The translations under genes were made by a program, and so were the position numbers. From Duganella dendranthematis (GTDB taxonomy: Bacteria; Pseudomonadota; Gammaproteobacteria; Burkholderiales; Burkholderiaceae_D), in assembly GCF_012849375.1 (NCBI RefSeq), contig NZ_CP051684.1:2108001-2172000 (forward strand): 64,000 nt of DNA. The letters are read 5' to 3'. The notes beneath the pieces are model-generated. The model did no database searches. It had not been told where the DNA came from and worked only from the letters and a program-made list of their open reading frames with translations. The first letter of the stretch is position 1. Each line of letters starts with the position of its first letter. Below are positions 17,537 to 27,111 of this stretch, one piece after another.

Positions 17537-19042
17537 ATGGAGACCATCAAAAAAGTAGTCATCGTCGGCGGCGGCACCGCCGGCTGGATGAGCGCAGCCG
17601 CGCTGTCGCGGATACTGGGCGACAAGGTGCAGGTCACGCTGATCGAATCGGAGGACATCGGCACCGTCGGCGTCGGCGAATCGACCATCCCGATGATCAA
17701 ACTGTTCAACGCCGTCCTCGGCATCGACGAGAATGAATTCGTGCGCGAGACGCAGGCCACCTTCAAGCTGGCCATCGAATTCCGCGACTGGGGCCGCATT
17801 GGCGACCGCTATATGCACGGCTTCGGCATTTTCGGCCAGGACCTGGCGACGCTGCCGTTCTACCAGTACTGGCTGCGCATGCACCAGCAGGGCAAGGCGC
17901 CCGACCTGGAAAACTACTCGATCAACCGCATGGCGGCAAACGCAGGAAAATTCATGCGCGCCGACCGCTCGCACGGCAACTCGCCGCTGGGCGACATCGT
18001 CAGCGCCTTCCATTTCGACGCCGGCCTGTATGCGCGCTATCTGCGCCGCTATGCCGAACAACGCGGCGTGCGCCGCATCGAAGGCAAGGTGGTGGACGCC
18101 CTGACCCGCGCCAGCGACGGCCACGTGGACGCCGTGCGCATGGAAAACGGCGATCTGATTGGCGGCGAATTGTTCATTGACTGTTCCGGCTTCCGAGGCC
18201 TGCTGATCGAACAGGCGCTGCACACCGGCTTTGAGGACTGGTCGCACTGGCTGCCGTGCGACCGCGCCTGGGCGGTGCCGTGCGAACTTGGCGGCGGCCT
18301 GCTGCCCTACACACGCGCCACGGCGCGGCCGGCCGGCTGGCAGTGGCGCATCGGCTTGCAGCACCGCACCGGCAACGGCCATGTGTACGCGTCGAAATTC
18401 ATGGGCGACGATGAAGCGCGCGCGCAGCTGATGGCCAGCCTGGATGGCCGGCCGCTGGCGGAACCCAAGCTGCTGCGCTTCACCGCCGGCAAGCGCAAAC
18501 AGGTATGGAATAAGAACGTAGTGGCGGTGGGCCTGTCGTCCGGTTTTCTGGAGCCGCTGGAATCGACCAGCATCCACATGATCCAGTCGACCATCGCGCG
18601 CCTCATCAGCTTCTTCCCGGACAAGGGATTCAGCCAGCCGGACATCGCCGAATTCAATCGCCAATGCAATTTCGAGATCGAGCGGATACGCGACTTCATC
18701 ATCCTGCACTACCACGCCACCGAACGTAACGACACGCCGTTCTGGGACCATGTGCGGACCATGGAGATACCGGACACGCTGCGCGAAAAAATGGATCTGT
18801 GGCGCGCGCGCGGCCGCATCGTCCGCGTCGACAACGAACTGTTTGCGGAAGTAGGCTGGCTGCAGGTGCTGCATGGACAGCGCGTGCCGGTGGCCGGGCA
18901 CCATCCGCTGGCAGACCTGATGGATGAAAAAGAAGTGGCCGACTACCTGGGCGACATCGCCTCGGTGATCAGCAATTGTGTGGATCAAATGCCGTCGCAT
19001 GCCGCCTTCATCGCGGCCAACTGCGCGGCGCGTCAACTGTAG
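17537..19042 (+). CDS. Flavin-dependent halogenase (tryptophan halogenase family)
   Basis: 501 residues, starting one base-frame after the GH13 stop (tight coupling). The FAD site is GGGTAGW (11-17), and GESTIP follows at 48-52. The catalytic lysine of the family aligns with K77 (ATFKLAIEF), and the catalytic Glu with E342 in EPLEST (339-344). The diagnostic WxWxIP motif reads W268-Q-W270-R-I-G273, so the proline is replaced by glycine. No flavin reductase is encoded nearby. Relatives lying beside TonB receptors in Xanthomonas and Caulobacter have been shown or proposed to halogenate indoles, but their natural substrate is unclear. The family call is secure; actual halogenating activity is not. 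Confidence 0.85.
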   Translation: METIKKVVIVGGGTAGWMSAAALSRILGDKVQVTLIESEDIGTVGVGESTIPMIKLFNAVLGIDENEFVRETQATFKLAIEFRDWGRIGDRYMHGFGIFGQDLATLPFYQYWLRMHQQGKAPDLENYSINRMAANAGKFMRADRSHGNSPLGDIVSAFHFDAGLYARYLRRYAEQRGVRRIEGKVVDALTRASDGHVDAVRMENGDLIGGELFIDCSGFRGLLIEQALHTGFEDWSHWLPCDRAWAVPCELGGGLLPYTRATARPAGWQWRIGLQHRTGNGHVYASKFMGDDEARAQLMASLDGRPLAEPKLLRFTAGKRKQVWNKNVVAVGLSSGFLEPLESTSIHMIQSTIARLISFFPDKGFSQPDIAEFNRQCNFEIERIRDFIILHYHATERNDTPFWDHVRTMEIPDTLREKMDLWRARGRIVRVDNELFAEVGWLQVLHGQRVPVAGHHPLADLMDEKEVADYLGDIASVISNCVDQMPSHAAFIAANCAARQL

Positions 19043-19059
19043 TGTTTTAAGGAGTAGTA

Positions 19060-21108
19060 GTGCATATCAATTCCCTGCAAGTCCGTTGGATCTCCGCCGC
19101 CTGCATGATGCTGGGCGTGGTCGCCAGCGCCAATGCCGCCGAGGTGCTGGGCACCGTCTCGTCGCCCGACCATTCGCTTAGCGTAGAAGTCCAGCTGGAA
19201 GACGGCGGCCGCCTGGCCTACAGCGTGCAGCGGCGCGGCAAGCCGCTGATCGCGCCGTCCCACCTCGGCTTCCTGCTGACCAATGCGCCGCAGCTGGACA
19301 ACGGCTTCACGCTGGCCCGGCAAGCCGTCTCCTCGCACGACGACACCTGGGAACAGCCGTGGGGCGAACGCCGCTACGTGCGCAATCACTACCAGGAGCT
19401 GCGGCTGGAACTGGTGCAGAAAGCGCTCGACAACCGCCGCCTGGCGCTGGTGTTCCGCGTATTCGACGACGGCGTCGGCTTCCGCTACGAGTTCCCCGAC
19501 CAGCAGCAATTGCCGGTTGCGCAAATCAGCGATGAGCTGACCGAATTTGTCGTCGCGCCGCCATCCACCGCGTGGTGGCAGGAAGCCGGCGAAAAGGCCG
19601 CGCTGGAATATGCCACCCGCAAGACGCCGCTGGCCGAAGTCGGCACCGCCAACACGCCGCTGACCATCCGCACGCAGGACGGCACGCATATCGCCTTCCA
19701 CGAAGCGGCACTGGTCGATTACGCCTCGATGTGGCTGCGCAAGGTGGAAGGCCAGACACTGCGCGCGCACCTGACGCCGTCCGCATTCGGTCCGCCGGTG
19801 GAACGGCGCGGCGCCTTCACCACGCCATGGCGCACCATGCAGATCGCCGACGATGCGGCCGGTCTGTATATGTCCGATCTGGTGTTGAACCTGAACGAAC
19901 CGAATAAGCTGGGCGATGTATCGTGGGTCAAGCCGTCCAAGTTTGTCGGCGTATGGTGGGAGATGCACCTGGAACGCAGCACCTGGGGCTCGGGCGCCAA
20001 GCACGGCGCCACCACGGCCAATACCAGGCGCTATATCGACTTCGCCGCGCGCAACGGCTTCCGCGGCGTGCTGGTGGAAGGCTGGAATCTGGGATGGGAT
20101 GGCAACTGGTCGGGCAGCGGTTCGTCATTCAGCTTCACGCAGTCGTATCCGGACTTTGATTTGCCTGCGCTGTCGGCTTACGCGCAGCAGAAAGGCGTAC
20201 GGCTGATCGGCCACCACGAGACCGGCGGCAATATCGCCCGCTACGAGCAGCAAATGGATGCGGGTTATCAGCTGTACGCAAAGCTGGGCGTGGACAGCAT
20301 CAAGTCCGGCTACGTGACTGATGGCGGCGCGGCGATTTTCCCAAGCGCGGGCGGCGGCACGCATTTCGGCTACACCGATTCGCAGGAAGGCGTGCGGCAT
20401 TACCTGAAGGCGGTGACCGAAGCGGCGCGCTACAAGCTGGCGATTGATACGCATGAACCAGTAAAGGATACCGGCTTGCGCCGCACCTATCCGAACTGGA
20501 TTTCACGCGAAGGCGCGCGCGGGATGGAGTACAACGCCTGGGGCAATCCGATCAACAGCGTGGATCATGAAGTGAACCTGGTGTTTACGCGCATGCTGAG
20601 TGGTCCGATGGACTACACGCCGGGCATTTTGAGCCTGGAAGGCGTGAAAGGACGGCCGATCAACTCCACGCAGGCCAAGCAGCTGGCCAGCTTTGTGGTG
20701 ATTTATTCGCCGGTGGTGATGGCGGCGGATCTGATCGAGAACTATGAGAAGTATCCGGGACCGTTCAAGTTTATCAAGGACGTGCCGACCGACTGGGCCG
20801 ACACGCGGGTGCTGCATGGTTCGCTGGGCGAGTATGTGACGATTGCGCGCAAGGACCGCCGCTCGGAGGACTGGTATGTCGGTTCGATCACGGATGGACA
20901 GGCGCGCACGCTGCCGCTGTCGCTGGACTTCCTCGACGCCGGCAAGCGTTACACGGCAGAGATCTATCGCGACGGCGACCAGGCGGACTACCGCAGCAGC
21001 CACCGTTTCGACATCGTCATTGAGAAGCAGACGGTGACGGCGAAAACGGTGCTGCAACTCAAACTGGCTCCTGGCGGCGGCCAGGCGATTCGGTTTACGC
21101 CGCTGTAA
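19060..21108 (+). CDS. GH97 alpha-glucosidase (SusB-like)
   Basis: 682 residues from a GTG at 19060, with AAGGAG five bases upstream; no better ATG precedes the signal peptide (cleavage near SANAAEV). An N-terminal beta-sandwich (about 30-290), a central barrel (about 295-570; GHHETGG, DSIKSGYV, HEPVKDTG, and the acid-rich SREGARGMEYNAW) and a C-terminal sandwich match the GH97 layout. The Glu residues of the EGxRGxEY motif fit the inverting SusB subgroup. Periplasmic; expected to release glucose from maltodextrins. Last gene of the receptor-GH13-halogenase cluster. Confidence 0.9.
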   Translation: MHINSLQVRWISAACMMLGVVASANAAEVLGTVSSPDHSLSVEVQLEDGGRLAYSVQRRGKPLIAPSHLGFLLTNAPQLDNGFTLARQAVSSHDDTWEQPWGERRYVRNHYQELRLELVQKALDNRRLALVFRVFDDGVGFRYEFPDQQQLPVAQISDELTEFVVAPPSTAWWQEAGEKAALEYATRKTPLAEVGTANTPLTIRTQDGTHIAFHEAALVDYASMWLRKVEGQTLRAHLTPSAFGPPVERRGAFTTPWRTMQIADDAAGLYMSDLVLNLNEPNKLGDVSWVKPSKFVGVWWEMHLERSTWGSGAKHGATTANTRRYIDFAARNGFRGVLVEGWNLGWDGNWSGSGSSFSFTQSYPDFDLPALSAYAQQKGVRLIGHHETGGNIARYEQQMDAGYQLYAKLGVDSIKSGYVTDGGAAIFPSAGGGTHFGYTDSQEGVRHYLKAVTEAARYKLAIDTHEPVKDTGLRRTYPNWISREGARGMEYNAWGNPINSVDHEVNLVFTRMLSGPMDYTPGILSLEGVKGRPINSTQAKQLASFVVIYSPVVMAADLIENYEKYPGPFKFIKDVPTDWADTRVLHGSLGEYVTIARKDRRSEDWYVGSITDGQARTLPLSLDFLDAGKRYTAEIYRDGDQADYRSSHRFDIVIEKQTVTAKTVLQLKLAPGGGQAIRFTPL

Positions 21109-21196
21109 CCCGCACTGCCACGCAGGGTCTGACCCCGGACGGGGTCAGACCCTTAAGCGGTCACGCCAGCGTCGTGGCAAAAGCGTGCGGGGTAAA
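21107..21196. repeat. Palindromic repeat element at convergent gene ends, copy 2
   Basis: A hairpin (AGGGTCTGACCCC / GGGGTCAGACCCT, about 21124-21153) with the same flanks and 31-bp tail (21166-21196) as the element at 11016-11102. It overlaps the stop codon of the GH97 gene and on the minus strand supplies the last codons of czcA (LPRTLLPRRWRDRLRV). The two copies are read in different frames by their host genes. Confidence 0.8.
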
Positions 21197-24100
21197 TGCA
21201 GCCAACGATACAGTAGCGGCAACACCAGCAACGTCAGCGCAGTCGAGGACAGTATCCCCCCGATCACCACCGTGGCCAGGGGACGCTGTACCTCCGCCCC
21301 GGTGCCGGTGGCAATCGCCATCGGCACAAACCCCAGCGACGCCACCAACGCCGTCATCAACACCGGCCGCAAGCGCGCCAACGCGCCTTCCCGCACCGCC
21401 TCCTCGACACCGCGTCCCTCCTCACGCAGCTTGCGGATCGCCGACACCAGCACCAGCCCATTCAGCACCGCCACGCCGGACAACGCGATAAACCCCACCG
21501 CTGCCGATATCGACAACGGTATGCCGCGCATCGCCAACGCCGCCACCCCACCGGTCAACGCGAATGGAATCCCGCTAAACACCAGCAGCCCATCCTTCAA
21601 ATTGCCGAACATGGCAAACAGCAGCAGCATCACCAACCCCAACGCCGCCGGCACCACAATCCGCAAGCGCTGCGACGCCGACTGCAACTGCTCGAACTGC
21701 CCGCCCCACGTAGTCCAGTAGCCGGCCGGGATTTTCACCTGCTGCAAACGCTGCTCCGCCTCGTCCACGAACGATCCCATATCCCGCCCGCGCACATTGG
21801 CACTGATGACCACCCGGCGCTTGCCGTTCTCGCGGCTAATCTGGTTCGGCCCCGGCGCGATAGTGAAGTTCGCCACTTCACCGAGCGGAATGAAATTGCC
21901 GGAACCGGCCAGCGGCAACGGCAAGCGCTTCACCGCCTCCAGATCGCTGCGCAGCACATCCGGCAACCGCACCACGATGTCAAAGCGCCGGTCCCCCTCA
22001 AACATCGTGCCCGCGTCCTTGCCGCCGATGGCGGTCGCCACCACCTCCTGCACATCGCTGACATTGAGGCCGTAACGCGCCGTCTTTGCGCGGTCGATCT
22101 CCACCGTCAGCACCGGAAGGCCGCTGGTCTGCTCCACTTTGACCTCCTGCGCGCCGTCAACCTTGGCCAGCATGGCCGCGATGCGCGCCGCAGTGGCGTT
22201 CAGCACCGCATCGTCATCGCCAAACAGCTTGACCGCGACATCGCTGCGCACGCCCGAAATCAACTCATTGAAGCGCAGCTGGATAGGCTGCGAAAACTCA
22301 TAGGCATTACCCGGCAACTGCGCCACCGATGCCTGTATCGCCGCCAGCAATTCTGCATGCGACTTCTTCGGCTTGGGCCATTGCGCCTCCGGCTTGAGCA
22401 TGATGTAACCATCCGAGATATTCGGCGGCATCGGGTCGGACGCGATTTCCGCCGTGCCGGTGCGGGCGAACACGCGCTCGATCTCGGGGAACTGGCGCGT
22501 CAAGGTCGACTCCACCTGCTTCTGCATTTCCACCGACTGCGTCAGACTGGTGCCGGGAATGCGCAAGGCCTGCATGGCGATATCGCCCTCGTTGAGGGAC
22601 GGCACGAATTCGCTTCCCATGCGCGTCGCCATCAGCAGCGACAGCGCCACCGCGATGCCGGCGAACGACAGCACCACCGGCGCGTTGCCCAGCGCGCGTT
22701 CCAGCAGCATTTCGTACCCGAGGTTGATGCGCGGCGTGTGCTTTTCCACCACGCTGTCGCCGATGAACAGCGCCACCGCCGCCGGTATAAACGTCACCGA
22801 CAGGATCATCGCGCCCGCGAGCGCCATCACCACCGTCAAGGCCATCGGGTGGAACATGCGGCCTTCGACGCCGGTCAGCGCGAAGATCGGCAGGTACACC
22901 ACCATGATGATCAGCTGCCCAAACAGCAGCGGCCTGCGCGACTCCTTTGCCGCAGCGAAGACTTCATCGAATTTCTCCGCGCGCGTTAGCGGCCGGCCGA
23001 GCGTGACTTGCGCATGCGCCAATCGCCGCACGCAGTTCTCGACAATGACGACCGCACCATCGACAATGATGCCGAAGTCCAGCGCGCCGAGGCTCAGCAG
23101 GTTGGCGCTGACCTTGCCCGCCACCATGCCGCTGAAGGTGAACAGCATCGCCAGCGGAATCACCATGGCGGTGATCAGCGCCGCGCGCAGGTTGCCGAGG
23201 AAGAGGAACAACACCGCGATCACCAGCACCGCGCCTTCCAGCAGGTTTTTCTTCACGGTGCCGATGGCTTTATCCACCAGCGTGGTGCGGTCGTACACAG
23301 TGACCGCCTGCACGCCGGCCGGCAGGCTGCGGTTGATGACAGCCATCTGCTTGTCCACCGCTTGCGACACGGCGCGGCTATTCTGCCCGATCAGCATGAA
23401 GACGGTGCCCAGCACCACTTCGCGGCCATTCTCGGTGGCGGCGCCGGTGCGCAGTTCACGGCCAATATCGACATCGGCGACGTCGCGCACGCGCACCGGC
23501 ACACCATCCACGCTGCGCAGCACGATGTTGCGGATGTCTTCCAGCGACTTCACCTGGCCCGGCGCGCGTACCAGGAGCTGCTCGCCGCGTTTTTCGATGT
23601 AGCCGGCGCCGGCGTTACCGTTGTTGCGTTCCAGCGCCAGCACCACGTCCTGCAAGGTCAAACCATAGGAAGCGAGACGCTGCGGCTGCGGCGCCACCTG
23701 GTATTCCTTGGCGTAGCCACCGATGGAATTGATCTCGGTGACGCCGGCCACATTGCGCAGCTGCGGCTTAACGATCCAGTCCTGGATTTCGCGCAGATCG
23801 GTCGGCGTGTAGGGTGTGCCGTCGGCCTTCTTCGCATCTGGCTTCGCTTCCACCGTCCACAGGTAAATTTCACCGAGGCCGCTGGAGGTGGGTCCCATGG
23901 CCGGCGTGATCCCGGCCGGCAGCTGCGCGCGCGCTTCCTGCAACCGTTCGCTGACCATCTGGCGCGCGAAGTAGATGTCGGTGCCGTCCTTGAACACCAC
24001 CGTGATCTGCGACAGCCCATAGCGCGACAGTGATCGTGTTTGCTCGATGCGCGGCAGGCCGGCCAGCACCGTCTCCAGCGGCACGGTAACGCGCTGCTCG

Positions 24101-24282
24101 GTCTCCAGCGGCGAGTAGCCGGCTGCCGCCGTGTTGATCTGCACCTGCACGTTGGTGATGTCCGGCACGGCGTCAATCGGCAGCTTGCCATAGCTGACGA
24201 CGCCCAGCGCCGCCATCGCGGCCACCATCAGCAGAACCAGCCAGCGCTGGTCGATGGCGTAGCGGATAAGTCGTTCAAACAT
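21145..24282 (-). CDS. czcA: CzcA-type heavy-metal efflux RND pump
   Basis: 1045 residues from the ATG at 24282, with a GGGAGA ribosome site; the longer frame to 24300 is not needed. It has twelve predicted membrane helices and two large periplasmic loops. TM4 carries the charged signature DFGIIVDGAVVIVEN of the divalent-cation HME-RND group (Co/Zn/Cd), unlike CusA copper pumps. It works with CzcB and CzcC, encoded immediately upstream, to export metal ions across both membranes by proton antiport. The final residues after LPLLYRWLHL come from the palindromic repeat and are Arg-rich. Confidence 0.93.
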   Translation of the reverse strand: MFERLIRYAIDQRWLVLLMVAAMAALGVVSYGKLPIDAVPDITNVQVQINTAAAGYSPLETEQRVTVPLETVLAGLPRIEQTRSLSRYGLSQITVVFKDGTDIYFARQMVSERLQEARAQLPAGITPAMGPTSSGLGEIYLWTVEAKPDAKKADGTPYTPTDLREIQDWIVKPQLRNVAGVTEINSIGGYAKEYQVAPQPQRLASYGLTLQDVVLALERNNGNAGAGYIEKRGEQLLVRAPGQVKSLEDIRNIVLRSVDGVPVRVRDVADVDIGRELRTGAATENGREVVLGTVFMLIGQNSRAVSQAVDKQMAVINRSLPAGVQAVTVYDRTTLVDKAIGTVKKNLLEGAVLVIAVLFLFLGNLRAALITAMVIPLAMLFTFSGMVAGKVSANLLSLGALDFGIIVDGAVVIVENCVRRLAHAQVTLGRPLTRAEKFDEVFAAAKESRRPLLFGQLIIMVVYLPIFALTGVEGRMFHPMALTVVMALAGAMILSVTFIPAAVALFIGDSVVEKHTPRINLGYEMLLERALGNAPVVLSFAGIAVALSLLMATRMGSEFVPSLNEGDIAMQALRIPGTSLTQSVEMQKQVESTLTRQFPEIERVFARTGTAEIASDPMPPNISDGYIMLKPEAQWPKPKKSHAELLAAIQASVAQLPGNAYEFSQPIQLRFNELISGVRSDVAVKLFGDDDAVLNATAARIAAMLAKVDGAQEVKVEQTSGLPVLTVEIDRAKTARYGLNVSDVQEVVATAIGGKDAGTMFEGDRRFDIVVRLPDVLRSDLEAVKRLPLPLAGSGNFIPLGEVANFTIAPGPNQISRENGKRRVVISANVRGRDMGSFVDEAEQRLQQVKIPAGYWTTWGGQFEQLQSASQRLRIVVPAALGLVMLLLFAMFGNLKDGLLVFSGIPFALTGGVAALAMRGIPLSISAAVGFIALSGVAVLNGLVLVSAIRKLREEGRGVEEAVREGALARLRPVLMTALVASLGFVPMAIATGTGAEVQRPLATVVIGGILSSTALTLLVLPLLYRWLHLPRTLLPRRWRDRLRV

Positions 24283-24296
24283 GGTCGTCTCCCGCC

Positions 24297-25487
24297 TCAA
24301 TGTTCATGTTCCGCGCCGTCCTTGCCCAGTTCCGCCTTCAGCACGTAGCTGTTGGCGGCGGCGTAGACAGCGCCTGCGGACAGGCCTTGCAGGATTTCGG
24401 TCAGCTTGCCGTCGCTGCGGCCCGGCTTTACCGGCTGGGCCACGAAGCCTTGCCTGGTGCGCACGAAGACGGCAGGCTGGCCATCCACCGTTTGCAGCGC
24501 GCCTGAAGCCACGGTGACGGCGGCCTCGCTCAGGCCCGACTGCACGTCGACATTGACGAACAGGCCCGGACGCCAGGCGCGCTGCGGATTGGCCAGCGCC
24601 ACGCGGGCGTTGGCGGTGCGGGTTTGTTCACCCAACAACGATCCGACGTAACTGATCTTGCCGCTGGCCTGCGCGTCGAACGCCGAGGCGCGCACGATGA
24701 CGCTTTCGCCGACACGCACGCGGTTCAGGTCTTGCGCCGGCACGGCGAAATCGGCCCACACGGTGGACAGGTCGGAGATGGTGAAGACGTTGGCGTCTTC
24801 CTTGATCGCCTCGCCGAGCGCGAGGTGCTTTTCCATCACCACGCCGTCGAACGGTGCACGCAGTTGCAGTTGGTTGAGCTGCGAGCCTGCCGCCGCGCCA
24901 GCACCCAGCACACTCAGTTTTTGCTTGGCGTTTTGGACAGCGATGTCGGCTTCGTTCATCGCCTGGCGGGCTTGTAGGTAGTCCTGTTCTGCCGAGATCT
25001 TGTCTTGCCACAGTTTGCGTTCGCGTTCCAGCGTGGTGCTGGCCAGCGTCAGCCGGCGTTGTGCGGACAGCAGTTCGCTACGCTGTTCAGACAGTGCGCT
25101 GCTGGCGATGACCGCCAGCAGCTGTCCGCGCTTGACGGTCTGGCCCAGCTCCGCGTGCACGGCCACCACCACGCCGGCCAGCTTGGGCACCACGTGCGCG
25201 GTGCGGTCTTCGTTGAAGCGGATCTCTCCTGGCAGCGTGAGGATGGTGCTGATCTGCGCCGGCGCAGCAGTCGCCAGCACGATGCCGGACGCCTTGACCT
25301 GCGCCTCGCTCAGCGCGATGGTCTCGGGCGCGGCGCTGGCAGCATCCCCGTGCGCCGCGCTGGCCGGCGCCTTGGCATCGGCATTGGCATCAGCGTGCGC
25401 GTCGCCACACGGCTTGAGAATAAACGCCGCCAGCAGCAGCGAGATGACCGCCATGACGGCGATGATAATAGTCTGCTTCTTACTCAT
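24297..25487 (-). CDS. czcB: CzcB-type periplasmic adaptor of metal RND pump
   Basis: 396 residues. One N-terminal membrane anchor (about 5-25) is followed by a short Ala/Asp/His region (HADANADAKA). The membrane-fusion core has lipoyl/barrel-sandwich halves (VVAVHAELGQTVKRGQLLAV and APFDGVVMEK) around a coiled-coil hairpin. The C-terminal tail is HEH-rich (GKDGAEHEH), plausible for metal capture. It links CzcA to the outer-membrane channel CzcC. It overlaps czcC by 8 bp and lies 14 bp before czcA. Confidence 0.93.
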   Translation of the reverse strand: MSKKQTIIIAVMAVISLLLAAFILKPCGDAHADANADAKAPASAAHGDAASAAPETIALSEAQVKASGIVLATAAPAQISTILTLPGEIRFNEDRTAHVVPKLAGVVVAVHAELGQTVKRGQLLAVIASSALSEQRSELLSAQRRLTLASTTLERERKLWQDKISAEQDYLQARQAMNEADIAVQNAKQKLSVLGAGAAAGSQLNQLQLRAPFDGVVMEKHLALGEAIKEDANVFTISDLSTVWADFAVPAQDLNRVRVGESVIVRASAFDAQASGKISYVGSLLGEQTRTANARVALANPQRAWRPGLFVNVDVQSGLSEAAVTVASGALQTVDGQPAVFVRTRQGFVAQPVKPGRSDGKLTEILQGLSAGAVYAAANSYVLKAELGKDGAEHEH

Positions 25488-26700
25488 ATTCTGCTCCGGT
25501 CAAACGCAAGATGGCGGCCTGCGCGCGATGCGCATCGGCCAGCGTGGTGAGGTAGTGGGACTGTGCCTGCAACAGCGTGCGCTGCGCATCCAGCACGTCG
25601 AGGAAGCCGAACTTGCCGTACTCGAAGCCAGTACTGGCCGCGTCATACGCACTCTGCGCGCCCGGCAGAATCTCGCCCTGCAAAGCCAGCGCCTGCGCAC
25701 GCGCCGACGCATATTCTTCCCGCGCCTGCACCAGCTCCGCCTCCAGCCGCGAGGCCGTCGCTGTCACCCCATCCCGCGCCTGATCGACACGCCGTGCCGA
25801 AGCCAGTACCGCCCCCTGATTACGATCGAACAGCGGCAACGGCACCGACACGCCAAACACCGCCTGCGTGCGCCCCAGTTCCTCCGAGCGCTTGCTACCG
25901 ATCGTCAGCGCCACGTCCGGCGCGCGGCGCGACAACTCCACCTGTGCCGCCGCCTGCCGCTGCGCCAGCTCCGACTGCGCCACCTGCATCGCCGGCGCCT
26001 GCACCAGTAACGCACGCTGCGCCGCCAGCGACGGCAATTCCGGCAACGTCGCCATCTCGCCAGAAGCCTGCGCAAAGCACGGCGCCGGATTGCTCCACAA
26101 CGCCGCCAGCCGCGCACGCGCCGTCGCCAGCGCGCCATGCGCCCGTATCAAGTCCAGCTTGACGGTGGCCGCAGCCACTTGCGCGCGCGTCTCCTCCACC
26201 GGCGACACCTTGCCGGCCACCACCCGCCGTGCGGTCGCACCGGCTGCGCGCTGCGCCAGCTCCGACGCCTGCTGCGCCAGACGCAATTGCTCCTGCGCCG
26301 CCAGCACCGCAAACCACGCCGCCGCCGTATCAGCGCGCACCTCGGCCCGACGCTGCACCAGCAACGCCGCCACACCCTCGCGTCCACGCTGCGCCGCCTG
26401 CATGCGCGCCGCGCGTTTGCCGCCCAGCTCCAGCGGCTGGCTCAGTTGCAAAGTGGTTTCGCGGGTATCACGGCGCGTATCAACGCGCTCCACGCTCAGG
26501 GAGGGATTGGGCAGCAAGCCAGCCTGCTGCACCACGCCGTCTTCCGCCAGTAGCGCATGCCGCGCCGCCGCCAGATCGGCATGAGAGGTATCCGCCAGCG
26601 CCAGCGCTGCGGACAGCGTCAACGGCGCGCACGGCTCCACCACGGCCTGCGCGTACGCAGGCCACGCCGCTAACCATAGCGGCAAAAATATCTTGACCAT
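25480..26700 (-). CDS. czcC: CzcC-type outer-membrane efflux channel (TolC family)
   Basis: 406 residues with a signal peptide (cleavage near AYAQA) and two outer-membrane efflux repeats (about 30-210 and 215-400) rich in Ala/Gln heptads, as in TolC coiled coils. ATG at 26700 with CGGAGAA upstream. It forms the outer-membrane duct of the tripartite metal pump with CzcB and CzcA. Confidence 0.9.
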   Translation of the reverse strand: MVKIFLPLWLAAWPAYAQAVVEPCAPLTLSAALALADTSHADLAAARHALLAEDGVVQQAGLLPNPSLSVERVDTRRDTRETTLQLSQPLELGGKRAARMQAAQRGREGVAALLVQRRAEVRADTAAAWFAVLAAQEQLRLAQQASELAQRAAGATARRVVAGKVSPVEETRAQVAAATVKLDLIRAHGALATARARLAALWSNPAPCFAQASGEMATLPELPSLAAQRALLVQAPAMQVAQSELAQRQAAAQVELSRRAPDVALTIGSKRSEELGRTQAVFGVSVPLPLFDRNQGAVLASARRVDQARDGVTATASRLEAELVQAREEYASARAQALALQGEILPGAQSAYDAASTGFEYGKFGFLDVLDAQRTLLQAQSHYLTTLADAHRAQAAILRLTGAEYE

Positions 26701-26769
26701 CGAATTCTCCGAGTTAACAGAACAGGAATTCGACGAGACGTGAAAGGAAAAAGATCAGGCCTCGCCGCG

Positions 26770-27111
26770 TTAAGCGACGAGCATCCAATTGGGCCGTGGC
26801 GGCCCATCGGCAATATAGGAGTGATAGCGCGGCACGCCCGCTGGCGCAAACACGGCGGCCGGCGCCACCGTCATCAGCGGCTCGGCGGCCGGTACCGAGG
26901 CCTGCACCGCATGATGACAAACCTCGCAATCGCCATGCTTGGACGGCTTGCTGTGGTCCGTGTCATCGTCGGACTGCGCCTGGTGCTGATGGCCATGGTG
27001 GCCGAAGTGCGACACCTTGTTCTCTTCGTGCTGGCAATAGACGGCCGCCATCGACCAGGCGTACTGGATCGGCAGGATCGTCAACAGCAGGATGAGCAGG
27101 ATTTTTTTCAC
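26770..27111 (-). CDS. czcI: CzcI-like small histidine-rich periplasmic protein
   Basis: 113 residues from a GTG at 27111; an ATG nearby is in another frame. It has a signal peptide (MKKILLILLLTILPIQYAWS). The mature part has a His cluster (HFGHHGHQHQ) and a Cys-His pair motif (CEVCHH), and ends near PRPNWMLVA. Its position directly before czcCBA matches czcI of Cupriavidus, which modulates metal induction. Function by analogy: periplasmic binding of Zn/Co/Cd or tuning of the sensor. Confidence 0.75.
   Translation of the reverse strand: MKKILLILLLTILPIQYAWSMAAVYCQHEENKVSHFGHHGHQHQAQSDDDTDHSKPSKHGDCEVCHHAVQASVPAAEPLMTVAPAAVFAPAGVPRYHSYIADGPPRPNWMLVA

Noticed and set aside
16199..19036. 945-codon minus-strand open frame opposite the GH13 and halogenase genes
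   Set aside because: High-GC antisense shadow with no motif; both plus-strand proteins have complete catalytic signatures.
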